From the NCBI GenBank assembly GCA_022592435.1, contig JABYQS010000212.1:1-55933 (forward strand): a stretch of 55,933 bases of DNA, in the 5' to 3' direction. Made by a program: the position numbers and the translations under genes. This DNA comes from Cerioporus squamosus. Taxonomy: Eukaryota > Basidiomycota > Agaricomycetes > Polyporales > Polyporaceae. Within the stretch, counting starts at the first letter, position 1. Each line of letters opens with the position of its first letter. The notes beneath the pieces were generated by a model that was given only the letters and a program-made list of their open reading frames with translations, was not told the origin of the DNA and made no database searches. Shown one piece after another: positions 22,889-33,851 of the stretch.

Positions 22889-24435
22889 TTAGCTGACATT
22901 GTATTCACATTTGTTGCATCGAAATGTTGACGTGCATCCGCGTGGACACCTGAACTTGCCTGTATTCGTGACGAGCTTGTTAACAAGCGTTGAGAACACA
23001 TTCGCCGCGCCGGCGGGCAACTCCCCGTTTTCGAGATATTGGAACCATTTTGGCAGGCGCGAGAGCAGGTTTGGGTCGCTGATGTGCTCGTAGAGAAACT
23101 CCAACTGCATCTGTTGAATCTCCGGGTGTCTATAAATGAGACACTATATCGATGGATCGAGAAACCACGCGTGGGTGGGAGGACGCACGTGAGGGTGAAG
23201 GACGAGAAGAGCTCAGTGAGGATGTTCTCTGTCGTGAGCTTCGTCTTGATATCTTCGGCCGCCTTCGTCCTCAGGGCCTCGATGCCAAACTGTCACGCGG
23301 ATAGGGTCGGCGAGGAGGATACGACGACTCGAATCCGTCCAAGACCAACACTTACCTTCTCGGCAAGACGGTACATTGACTTCGGCGAGCACAAAGGAGG
23401 GTCATATGGGGCAGTAGGCTGTGCAACTGCCTGCTCCTGCGATTTGAGGGGAGCGAACGAGACGTGGTCGAAGTATGCGTAGAAGATGAATGCTTGCAAG
23501 CTGCACGCGTCTTGTCAGCCGGAACTTAGACAAGTGATACGGTGAGTACGTACGTCCGATAAGCGATGTCGTCCAAGAAGACGACGCGACCAGGTCTCGC
23601 AGGCCGGAGATTCGTGGCCTGGGCTTCGGACGCATCCTTGTTTTCGCCCTTGTCTTCAAAGCTGCTGGTTCCCATCTACTCCAGATCTGAGATATTGAAA
23701 CGGCAGTCAGCAACAACAGAGACCATACCTGAGCGGCGGGCTCGTTCTCCTGTTGCCCCGCGGGATCAAGCGATACTTCGAATCCCAGCTTAGTAAGCGA
23801 CCTCGCAGGATCGGCATACGAGTCCTCAGATTCGTCATCGAGGTCGCTGTCTGAGGTATAGCGGTACTCGTCCACGTCGACAAAGGAGGGGCGATTGCGA
23901 GGGTACGGTGCATTCAGGTCGATGGTGCCGCCTTCAGCGAAGCCCTGCGTCAGCACTGCAAGCACCACAGGAGCAGCATGAGTACTCGTTATCGTACCAA
24001 TGGGACGCGATATGTATGTCACCTACCGAGATCAAAATGCGTCGACGCCTTGCGGATCAAGGCGCTGTTGGCATACAGCGGAAGCGGCTTGTCGACTGCG
24101 CCAGCCCGAGTGCGGCGCGAGAAGGCGTAGAACTTGACGTCCTCGAAGTTTCCCTGGGTCATACTCGCCAGCATGGCGAACTGCGACACCTGCTCTCTGC
24201 TCATCGCGTTAACGGGCATCGGCGGGTCGCCGGACGCCGGACGCGGAGCAGATGGACGAGTGCGTTGGCGGACATCGCGGACATCGACGTATGTGACTGT
24301 CCCGTCTGGTTTCTTGCCCCTCTTCTTGCCCTTCATGGACTTCTTTAGCGGCAGCGGCGAGGAATCTGCATCTGGCGACGACGAAGGCACCACAGCTTGC
24401 GACGGCGACGGCACCGCAGCTTCGTCCATGTCCAT
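22889..24435 (-). CDS. BTB-domain protein C (tandem paralogue 3)
   Basis: Six exons (24435-24027, 23955-23729, 23675-23554, 23500-23356, 23289-23189, 23129-22889) encode 414 residues. The N-terminal 75 residues are Ser/Pro-rich, with a Lys-rich cluster (KSMKGKKRGKK) that may direct nuclear import. The BTB parts are FEDVKFYAFSRRT, LYANSALIRKASTHFDL, then the linker DEYRYTSDSDLDDESED, VVFLDDIAYRT, FIFYAYFDHVSFAPLKS and SPKSMYRLAEK. The tail QLEFLYEHISDPNLLSRLP is followed by C-PRG-C ... C-NK-C, a likely zinc-binding end. Intron phases 1, 0, 2, 0, 2 are shared with A and B, and exon 5 has 101 bases in all three. Of the three, this copy has the longest N-terminus and the most complete architecture. 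Confidence 0.88.
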
Positions 24436-24475
24436 GAGGTACGTGGGGGTGCACCACGCTACGTGGATGGCGACC

Positions 24476-24482
24476 TATAAGG
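24476..24482 (-). promoter_or_regulatory. CCTTATA element upstream of BTB paralogue C
   Basis: CCTTATA on the minus strand ends 40 bases before the ATG of paralogue C, matching the copy in front of paralogue B in sequence and position. Confidence 0.4.
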
Positions 24483-25115
24483 TATACGTACGAATTCAAT
24501 GCCATGTCATGTGAGTGTCTTGCGTACAGCCTGTTACTAACGGCAGCACGAGTGAGAAGCCACCACCTCGTTGCAGAAGACGCGTTCCGCACACGATATA
24601 CTAGGCGATCGATAAAGCTTCAATCCGGTTCGGGTTGCCAGTGTAAGGTTTGCGAAACTTCGCTATGCCGGAAGACCTCCTCAAGTGACTAGACCTGTTC
24701 TCAGGCTGCAGTCGACACCGTTAATTATGGCTGAGGATGAGTCAAGTTACACGTCCATGAGAAAAAAAACAGCGCGTACCTTTGTAGGTTGGACCCCAAA
24801 AGTCGTCATCAACGTTTCAACACGTACGTGTACGGTTTGAACTACTATTTCACAAGGTGGCATCACGTTCAAACGATCTTCAGCTTGTCGGCCTCAAGAG
24901 TACAAGGCGTTCGGATGAGCATCATCGAAATTGACATGAATGTAAAGCATGAGCGGACTGACAGTGACCAGCTGGACTCTGGAGCGCTTGCAAGTCCTCC
25001 CATTCTGTGACTGCTGGCGCTCTCTGGATGTCTTCTGCCACCATGAGGGGTGTGAGTCCATGTAACCACCGAACCTGCGACGAACGACATCTCAAAGTAA
25101 CACTACTAGTACACC
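24483..25115. other. Intergenic stretch upstream of the BTB array
   Basis: About 630 bases between paralogue C and the 3' end of the next minus-strand gene. No gene, RNA or repeat is supported. Confidence 0.45.
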
Positions 25116-26570
25116 CTATGATGACTTCTTCTTCGTGTCCTCCTTGACCTCCTCGCTCAGCTGCTGCGCCTTCTTCCCCTTCTCCTCCAGCACCTGCAAC
25201 ACGGCCTCGTACGTTTCCTTCGCCAGCTTCTTCGCATCTTCACTCCTCTCCTGCGAGACCTTCACGAACACCTTCACGTCCGGCATGCGCTTCAACGCGT
25301 TATCCCCGCCCGGCATCGTACGGATCCAGTCCTGCAAGCTCTCCCACCCGCGCTCGAGTTGCTTGCTCCCCTGCGCCTCGGCCTCGCGCGCCTTCTCCTC
25401 CACGAACTTGCGGAGTTCGTTCACCTTATCCTTGTTCTTCGCCAGGTCGCCCTGCGCCGCGTCTTTGATCTTCGCGAAGATCTCTTGGTAACTCGAGCTG
25501 CCGCCGGTGAGCGTCGCTGCCCCCGCCGCGATGAACTTGTCCCGGTTGTCATTCAGGACCTGCTTGAGCTCGGGAACCTTGTCAAGGTACGGTGTGGCCT
25601 CCTTCAATGCGCGGTCCCAAGCTTCCTGAGAGGATGACTGGGCGAATTTGCGGAGATCGACGTCTTCGACTGGATCAGCCGTCTCGCCTCGTCCATGCTG
25701 TCCTGCGAAAAGCCCTTGGAGAAGATGTCCTTGATCTAGCAGGTCGCGGTAAGTCACTCGTCATCTCAGCTCAAGTGTATCAGCGTACCTGCTGACTCGT
25801 CTCGTCATACAGCTTCTTCGCCTCGGGCCCTTGGACTCCGCCAACCTCCTGAACTCCTCATATCCGCCGCCGAGTTTCTCCGACACCTGCGGGTACTTCT
25901 CGCTCAGTGAGCCAAACGCATCCTTCCCCGCCTTCTTGCCCAGCTCCTCGAGCTCTGCGCTGCGTCGCCGAAGCACGTCCAGGATTTTCATCGCCGTTCC
26001 CGCGTCCATGTTTCCGAGTCTTTGATGATGACGCGCACCTCCTCGTACCCGTCCGAGACGATGCGGTTCACGTCGTCGCCATGCGAACTGCGGAGCTCGT
26101 CGATCGTGCCAACGCGGCGTCGACGTGCGGGCGCGCCCCGGGATGATGACGAGGTACGAACGCGCGACGTCGCGGAGGTAGTCAAGCGCCTCGTTCGGGC
26201 TCTTGGGTGCCTTGGACGCAATTGCGGCCTTGGTCTCCTGGTAGTACTGCGACGCTGTGCGAGACGCGTCGACTGCCTTCTTCGCGCCGGAGAAGTAGTA
26301 GTACATGTAACCTGCGTTGTCATTGAGCGAAGTCCATCCGGCCAGCTATATGCGTATTGACTGTGGTCCCTTACCACCGAGGAGGACAATGCTGCCGCCG
26401 GCAACACCAGCTGCTATGTGCGACGAATCATACGACGCCCCAGAAGAGCTCGACGAAGACGTCGACTGGAACCTTTGGAAGGTCCTTCTTCCTGCGACGC
26501 GACGCGCGGCGAGGGCGTGCTTGGTGGAGATCGTTCTGGTCGAGAGACGGAGAGCTGCAGAGGCGTTCAT
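25116..26570 (-). pseudogene. Mitochondrial helical protein with five frame breaks
   Basis: Three exons (26570-26375, 26311-25789, 25735-25116) would encode about 447 residues once five apparent one-base losses are allowed for. The N-terminus is a clear mitochondrial presequence (Arg, Ser, Ala-rich, no acids; RLSTRTISTKHALAARRVAG). A Gly-rich hydrophobic stretch follows (AAGVAGGSIVLLGG), then YYYFSGAKKAVDASR and a long amphipathic helical part up to a Lys-rich end (KKAQQLSEEVKEDTKKKSS). I know relatives only as uncharacterised fungal proteins. Frame changes fall at about 26136-26141, 26104-26112, 26009-26014, 25824-25830 and 25655-25663; sense is kept on both sides of each. Exon 2 is four bases and exon 3 one base short of the lengths that splice phases demand. 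It is either a recent pseudogene or local sequence error. Confidence 0.7.
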
Positions 26571-26935
26571 GTTGTGTGAGGGTAACTTGGGAAGGAAGGG
26601 ATGCGGAGAGTTGTGTGTATGCTATGGGCCTGCTCGGCCGAGGCACAGAGCATACTTATATACCTCCGCGTGATTGACGCGTCTTGTCCCGACGGCGTTG
26701 CAGACGCGTCGGTGACGAGCTGTGACGACACGACCATGACCGTGGAGGTTGCCCCAGTGACGTCACGATCATGAACACGATATGCAGCGTCTGCAGTGCG
26801 TCCGAGTTGAGCGGAGTTGCAACTCGCCCCCGCGACTAGGACATCCAACTGATATATTCGACTCTGGAGTATTGGGCCAATTCCCGCCAAGCGTTCATTT
26901 GACGTCTACTATCACTAACCGCGCCGTCGACGACT
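26571..26935. promoter_or_regulatory. Upstream region of the mitochondrial protein gene with TATA box
   Basis: On the minus strand TATATAAG lies at 26662-26655, 85-92 bases upstream of ATG 26570. It is a good core-promoter match. The rest of this 365-base spacer shows nothing else, and includes the 3' end of the GST gene's flank. Confidence 0.45.
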
Positions 26936-27922
26936 TCACCACGCCTGCCACATCGCAAACACTTTGCTGACGGCTGGACGACTCAGCATCTCGTTATGCC
27001 ACCTGCAGGAACCCGTCAGAATCGGAACAGAGGCCATATCGTGCTGAACTGACCTGTGGATTGATGGGAAGTCCTTCTCCAGGTTGAACCCTTCGAAGTC
27101 GTTGACCAGGCTACGAAAGGCCGCATGGTTCCACCTAGATGTCCGGAGACAGCATGCGTAAGCGATGTACTATGGCCAGTCGACGGCAGCCCTCAAATGG
27201 GACGTACGTACGTGATGAAGCTGACATCGGCAGCGCTGTACTTCTCGCCGACCAGCCAGCGGTGCTTAGAGAGGACGCTCTCCAGGACACCGAGGACACG
27301 GATGATCTCCTTCTGGTACCGGACGATGGCACTGGGGATCTTCTCGGAAGTGAAGAGGAGGAACCAGCTCGCCTGGCCATAGTACGGCCTAAGCTTCCGC
27401 GTTAGCCGCAGTTTCGCCTCACAGAGAATGTAAGAGACTGACCCTTGGCCGGAGGACTGGAAGAACAGCCATTGCAGCATCTGCATCTTGTCCTCGAACT
27501 TCTCGAATGAGATGTTCCGAGTCGGGTCGTGCTTTTCGGTGACATAGCTGATGATAGCACCCGATTCCCTGCACCGGTACAAGTCAGCTCCGCCCTTGAG
27601 CCTCATCGAGGAGCATTGGGAGGGTGCGAGGTAGAGACGGAGGCGTACCAGATAGCGAAGTCATTGTTCTTGTGGTCCACCAGAGTCGGGATACGTCCAT
27701 TTGGGTTGTACTTCGTGTGCTCTTCGCTCTTGTTCTCGTTCGTGACCAATTTGAGGTACACGGTTTCGTAGTCGAGTCCGAGCTCCTCAAGCACGATCAT
27801 CACTTTCCTGCGGTCAGAAGCGATCAGTACCACAGCTGTGAGGGAGAAGCAATGTGTACATGCCATCCGTTCGGAGCGCGTCCTCGTGCGCTGTAGAAGG
27901 TGAAGTGGTGATCACCGGGCAT
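26936..27922 (-). CDS. Glutathione S-transferase (Ure2p/GTT-like)
   Basis: Six exons (27922-27864, 27807-27649, 27568-27443, 27388-27212, 27134-27054, 27002-26936) encode 222 residues, the usual GST length. The N-terminal thioredoxin-like domain contains NGWKVMIVLEELGLDY, then NPNGRIPTLVDH with the cis-Pro, and WESGAIISYV, the glutathione-binding Glu-Ser. The C-terminal helical domain contains WLVGEKYSAADVSFITWN. The sequence resembles Ure2p-like fungal GSTs, which conjugate or reduce with glutathione. It is cytosolic, with no signal. The first intron appears to use a GC donor (GC-ATGT at 27863) with a normal CAG acceptor, because no GT donor gives the required phase. All introns are phase 2. 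The gene is divergent from SNU23. Confidence 0.9.
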
Positions 27923-28000
27923 ATCGTTGTGTAGCTGAGTGCAGTAGGAGACTAGGAGTCGGGATGCGAGCTGTTCGAGTCCACAGACCCCTCCTGTGAG

Positions 28001-28008
28001 CTTTTATA
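28001..28008 (-). promoter_or_regulatory. Putative TATA box of the GST gene
   Basis: TATAAAAG on the minus strand lies about 80 bases upstream of the GST start codon. This is the best TATA match in the window. Confidence 0.5.
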
Positions 28009-28624
28009 GTTCCTCTCCAAAAAAGCTCGCAGTGTATCGGCCTGTTACGGCTGTCGTTCGAGTGTGCCGAAGAAGACCGCTGACATGTTGTTCTGCCCGT
28101 GGATTTGAGAGAGGTACTGGGCCCACTGTGGTAACGCCCCGATTCTGGGTCTATGCCGAGTCGTCGGAAAACGCAAGCCTGCTAAGCTGTCCCACGCTAA
28201 ACGAGGTGGCCCGGTCAAGGAAGACTGCACATACCAAATTGCCCGTGTGTGCGTTCGGTGAACCTCTTCGGCGAGATGATTCAGCTCCCCGGACGCCGCA
28301 GAATCGTAGCGCTAAGCTGGTCGGTTGTTGGGCATGACAGCGGAGATCACAAGCAACGCATCCTGCTGAAACGGTTGCTTGTCATAGGTTACGGCCAGTA
28401 CTTTTGGACTTTTGGGACGCTGTTCGGACAGATCAGTAACGATGACCGAGTGACCTGATATGGTAGCAGAGTTGAAGCCAATAGCCTCGGATCCTAACAC
28501 GACCACACAAACCACTACCGCCGGGCCACCGACGTGCACGCCGCACGGATTGCATAACAATACCTTATACACATCCCGTTAAGATCAGGTCCCCTCCAGT
28601 CCCCGTCTTTCAGCGATATTTGCA
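28009..28624. other. Divergent promoter region between GST and SNU23
   Basis: About 610 bases between the GST TATA box and the SNU23 start. No coding exon is seen on either strand. It should contain the SNU23 promoter and 5' UTR. Confidence 0.5.
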
Positions 28625-29570
28625 ATGTCTGGCAAGCAAGGCGGCGCATACGGCGCGCGCGCAGGAGACACCGACTTCCGGAAGAAATGGGACAAGGAGG
28701 AGTACGCAGAGAAGGCGCGCCAGCGCGACCAGGAGGAGAAGGAGCGCATGCAGGAGAACGAGGAGCGTTTGAAGCAAGGTGCGTCCGTCTTGCCTATGCT
28801 CGCTCTTCACCCGAGCACTCATGCGCTGTTGTGCCAGGAAAGAAGCCGAGAAAGTCACGGAAAGATGACCTCCCCAAACCGACGGAGCTCATGAAGCGAC
28901 GCGAGGGCTCGCTCGAGCTGGAGAAGAACCTTGGGAAGACGATGGTCGTGCAGAATGCGGGTAACCGGGGTCCTGGAGTGCCGGGCTTCTACTGCGAGAC
29001 TTGCAACCGGACATACAAGGATAGTGCTGGATACCTTGACCACATAAACGGCCGTGCACGTAAGTGTTCCCCTTGCATCCCTCCCACATCCCCCATCCCA
29101 TCCCATACTGCGGTACCACTGTCGCGCCAAGCGTAATTCACGGGCATCCACCTTTGCGAACTCTATGTCGCTGCACGGATGCGCCCGTGGTACCGCAGCC
29201 ACACAGAACATGTTCCTCGGCGTGTCCTGCACGTTCTGACTACTGCTATGCAGATCTACGTGCACTGGGCCAAACAACCAAGATTGAGCGCTCCACTGTC
29301 GAGCAGGTCCGCGCGCGAATAGCGTACCTGCGCGAGAAGACGCGCGAGGCCTCGTCAGCAAAGGAGTTCGACTTTGAGAAGCGGCTTGCAGAAGTCCGCG
29401 AACGCGAGGCTGCCCTGCGAGAAGAGAAGAAGCAGGCGAAGAAGGCTTTGCGCGAGCGTGCACGCGTCGAACTCGCGAAAGACACGGCGGCCGCACCACA
29501 GGCCAAACAGGACGAGAACGACATGATGTCCATGATGGGGTTCGCTGGGTTCGGTACGACGAAGAAGTGA
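28625..29570 (+). CDS. SNU23: U4/U6.U5 tri-snRNP zinc-finger protein SNU23 (ZMAT2)
   Basis: Three exons (28625-28778, 28838-29059, 29254-29570) encode 230 residues. The protein has an N-terminal acidic/basic helix (DTDFRKKWDKEEYAEKARQR). A matrin-type C2H2 zinc finger follows (FYCETCNRTYKDSAGYLDH plus the second His after the intron, in HLRALGQTT). Then comes a charged coiled-coil region (KRLAEVREREAALREEKKQ) and the terminal MMSMMGFAGFGTTKK. This is the layout of yeast Snu23 and human ZMAT2, which enter the spliceosome with the tri-snRNP and leave at activation. It is nuclear. The 194-base second intron is long for this window. The stop is only 132 bases from the stop of the convergent IleRS gene. 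Confidence 0.93.
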
Positions 29571-29702
29571 CGCGACGATGCGTCGGGACACTGCCTTCAC
29601 AGTACGTTTTACACGATCGGGACATGGTTACACTTGTATTCTAGATGCACACTACTGTATTACACTGCTGATTCCGTCTCTTTTTCCTCTGGTGGACACC
29701 CT

Positions 29703-32700
29703 CTATCTCCAGGCCAAAGATAGCATGAACTTCACCTCTGCGATCTCCTGCTCTTCCTCGAGGAGGATCTTGCGCCCCTCGCCCCGCTGGCTGACGTCCC
29801 TAGGGACGCTGCGCACCGTCTTCTCGATGGTCTCGGAGTACGCCTCGACGGCAGCGCGCAAGTCGTCCCCAGTGCCCTGCTCGAACGAGTGGTACACGTC
29901 GACGTCGTCCGTCGCCTGCAGCCCGGCGCGTTTCCGGAGCTTCTGCACGCGGTTGATGAACTCGCGCGCGAGGTACTCCGTCTGCAGCTCCGGATGCACA
30001 GTGATGTCGAGCCGGACGACCACCTCGTTGTCCGTGTTCGTGGCATGCTGGGCAGGCCCGCCGCCCTGCTGCTCGGGCAGCTCGATGTAGCGCTGCACGG
30101 CGAGATCGCCGGTGACGAGCTCGATGCCCGCGACGGTGAGCTTGCCGGTCTCGACGTACTTGCGCACGTCGTCGCTGGAGACAAACGGGAGGGCGTTCTT
30201 GACCTTGCCAAGGTCTTTCCGCAGCTTGCGCCCGAGGACGGCCCAGTCCGCCACTGCGCGGTACTTGACGCCTGCAGCGGCCTCGTCTGAAGTGAAGACG
30301 ACGTCGCGCACGTTCAGCTCGGACTGGACGTAGCGCTGGAGCTCCTTCACATCCTCCAGGTACTGGGGGTCCGCATGGAAGACCAATAGTTCTTGGAGAG
30401 GGGTCTGCGCAGAAAGACGTTCAACGACATTGATTGGGACAAGCAATGACTGTATGCGCATACCTTGAGGGAAAGGTTATGACGTTCACGGACGTTGCGG
30501 GTGAGCTCAATGACGGTCTGCATACGCTTGACCTTGCGCTCGATGACCTCGTCGAAGTACTCCTCCTTGACATCAGGGAAGGGCAAGAAATGGATGGAGC
30601 GAACATCGGCCCCGGGCTGCTCAGGGATGAACGGACGCAAGCCTTGGTAGATGTTCTCGGTCATGAAGGGAGTGTACGAGGACTGCGAGCCAGAAGTGAT
30701 CAGCACGAGGCACCAGTTGAAGGAATCGATGTGCATACCATCGTCTGGCACAGCGTGAGTAGCGTCTCGAAGAGCGTATTCAGCGCAGCGACAGTATCCT
30801 CCTCGCCGTCCTCGCCCTTAAGTCGTCTCCGGTTGAAGCGAATGTACCAGTTAGTCAGCTCGTCGACGAGGTCGAGCAAACGAGGAATGATGGTGTACAG
30901 CCGGTATGCGGCCATCTCCTCGCGCACGAGGCGGATGAGCGACTGACACCGAGCGAGGATCCAACGGTCCATGACGTTCTGCGAGACAGCCGCGTGTGCG
31001 TGGTAAACGAACTCACGGCCTGTCGTCTTCTGCAGGAGTGCGGCCTGGCCGAGGAAGAAACGGAAGGCGTTCAGCCAGGGGAGCAGGACGCGGGAGACGA
31101 CTTCGCGGACACCGGCTTCTCGGAAGCGCAGGTTGTCGCCTCGTACGATGGGAGAGTTCACAAGGAACATCCTGCAAACCGGTGGTTCAGTACCACAGAT
31201 GCGTCGCAAATCTGTAACTACGTAACGTACCTTGTAGCGTCGGCACCGTACTGGTCGATGATGTTATTCGGGTCGGGGTAGTTCTTCAAGCTCTTACTCA
31301 TCTTCTTACCGTCTCTGCAGCGAGCGTCAGCGCATACATCGGTGCGCCAAGACAAAACACTCACTCTGCCAAGACGAGACCAGTGACGATGAGGTTCTTC
31401 CAGGGAGCCTTGCCGAACAGATGTGTACCCAGGACGAGCAGGGTGTAGAACCAACCACGCGTCTGGTCGATACCCTCCGACACGAAGTCGGCGGGGAAGC
31501 CTTTCTCAAACTGCTCCTTGTTCTCGAACGGATAGTGTTGCTGAGCGTAGGGCATGCTAGGAGTAGTATGGGGTGAGCCCATGTACAGGATGACAACTAG
31601 GGAGACACATACCTGCCAGACTCGAACCAACAATCGAAGACCTCCTCGACACGCTTGAGCTGGCCTTTGCCGGTCTTCGAGGGGATAGTGATGTGGTCGA
31701 TTTTGTCACGGTGCAGGTCGGTGATACCAGTGACACCGGATAACCTCTCCAACTCTTCGATGGAGCCGATCGGTACGATCTGGCCACGACAAGTGAGCCA
31801 TTGCCGCACCAGCATTCCTTTACACAAGTTGACACGCACCTCAGAGTAGTCCTCGCTGACCCACAGAGGGATGGGCGTGCCCCAGTAGCGATTCCGCGAG
31901 ACGTTCCAGTCTCGTGCATTCGCAATCCAGTTACCGAATCGACCTTCTCCCACGTTCTGCGGCACCCATCGGGTCTCCTTGTTGTTTGCTACGAGCTGGT
32001 CCGTGATGGGGGCAACACGGACGAACCATGCTGGGATAGCACGGTAGATCAAAGGAGTCCCAGACCTGCAGAGTTCTGTCAGTCCTGTGCCTGCTAAGGA
32101 TCCTACGCGGTACGGACCTCCAGCAGAAGGGGTACGAGTGGTTGATCGTAGACTGGACGATAAGGCGGCCCTTATTCTTCAGCACTTTCTGGATCTCCTT
32201 ATCTGCGGCCTGGTAAAGAAGCACTTCAGCACCGAGGGATACCTAAATGGACTCATGATCCGTACCTTCACGTACTGACCAGCGAAGTCCGTAACTTCGG
32301 AGGTGAAGCGGCCAGCATCGTCGATCGGGCATGGCGGCATATCCTCTGGACGCACGATACCATGCTCAAGAGCAATACGGTGATCGTCCTCACCGAATGC
32401 CGGTGCTTGGTGGACGATACCAGTACCATCCTCGTCCGTGACGTACGTATCAGTTACAACTCGGAAGGCCCTGTCCTCGAACTATCCATCGGATTAAGTC
32501 AGATTGCGAGCCTATGCAAGCGATCCCACGCAGAAGCTTACCTGCTCCGTGAAGTACTCAAATAACGGGACGTATCTCCAGCCCTTCATGTCCGAACCCT
32601 TGAAGGTGGCCAGCTTCTTGAACTTGGCCTTCTTCGGATCCTTGTACAGTGTCTTGAGCAGGCCTTCGTGCAGGATGAAGTTCTGATCGCGCTCGTCGTC

Positions 32701-33851
32701 ATGGATTTTGACATACGTAAAGTTGGGGTGAACACAGAGGGCAAGGTTAGAGGGCAGGGTCCATGGAGTTGTCGTCCAGGCGAGAAGGGAGGTCGTGCGG
32801 TCGTCTACGAGAGGGAAAGCAACAGTGACAGCAGGATCGTTCACATCCTTGTACGCCAGGCCAGCCTCGAAGTTGGATAGCGGTGTTGTGCAGCCGGTGG
32901 AGTAGGGCATGACCTTCAGCCCGCGGTACACCTGGCCCTTGTCGAAGAGCGTCTTGAACGCCCACCAGACACTCTCCATGTATGGCGTGTTGAGGGTCTT
33001 GTAGTCGTTGTCGAAATCGATCCAACGACCCATGCGCTCGACGGTTCGACGCCATTCCGACGCGTACCGCATGACGATAGCACGACACTCGGCGTTATAC
33101 TGTGCGATACCCATCTTCATCACGTCGTCCTTACTGGTGATTCCGAGTTTCTTGTCGATCTCGTGCTCGACGGGCAGGCCATGGGTATCCCAACCGAATC
33201 TACGAATAACATGATGACCGGTGACATGTGCATGTCGTGTGACGATATCCTGTCAACAGAAACGAGTCAACTCTAGTCATGGCACTGTGGCAGAAGGCAG
33301 TTCTCAGGAAGCACAGATGTGTGCAAGGCCATGCAAGTGCACATTGAGTCACGGTAGCAGTGACTTTGGAACTCTCTCGCAAGCTTGCCGCAACGAGACC
33401 GCAGAAGATCGTGCAGCGAACTAATAGTGAGAATGGGTCCCAGTCTCGCAGTGGTTTCGAATCTCGCGCTCTCTCATGACGAGAGCAAAATTGTCCATGA
33501 CATTTGTACCAGACTAGTAGGAGTTGCAGGAAGATTCCATGGCGATGCCATCACATGTATCGGAAATTGAACAAGCGTATGGACGTACCTTGATAGTTCC
33601 TGCGAGCAGATGGCCGTAGTGCGGGAGTCCCGTGGCGAAGGGAGGACCATCAAAGAACGTGTAAGTGGGTTTCCCCTCCGAGAGCTTCAGACTCGTCCGG
33701 AATGCATCGATCTCTCTCCAGTACGCGATGACTTTCTCCTCTTCTTTCGCGAAGTTGAATGGTGCAGATACTATGTTTTGCCGACATCAGCTCGAGACGT
33801 GATTTTGGTGCCAAAGCTGTTCAGCTTACAGTTGTGTGGAGGGAACGACAT
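29703..33851 (-). CDS. ILS1: Cytosolic isoleucyl-tRNA synthetase
   Basis: Twelve exons encode 1078 residues without a break: 33851-33830, 33770-33589, 33249-32542, 32475-32266, 32209-32118, 32065-31840, 31779-31613, 31556-31365, 31314-31231, 31171-30739, 30682-30464, 30404-29703. It charges tRNA-Ile with isoleucine. Class I signatures are [20 protein letters not shown] (HIGH motif as HYGH, near residue 60) and [14 protein letters not shown] (near 605). The editing domain contains [12 protein letters not shown], and [13 protein letters not shown] precedes KMSKS. Length and the long C-terminal domain fit eukaryotic cytosolic enzymes such as yeast Ils1. Exon 1 has 22 bases and intron 2 has 339 bases. 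The frame stays open upstream of the ATG for about 45 codons (see findings). Confidence 0.96.

Noticed and set aside
25116..26570. Reading the frame changes of the mitochondrial gene as programmed frameshifting
   Set aside because: Five shifts in 500 bases without slippery context or stop-coupled sites is not plausible.
33250..33588. tRNA-like B box (GATTCGAAAC) in the long IleRS intron
   Set aside because: No cloverleaf could be folded around it; the acceptor stem and A box are missing.
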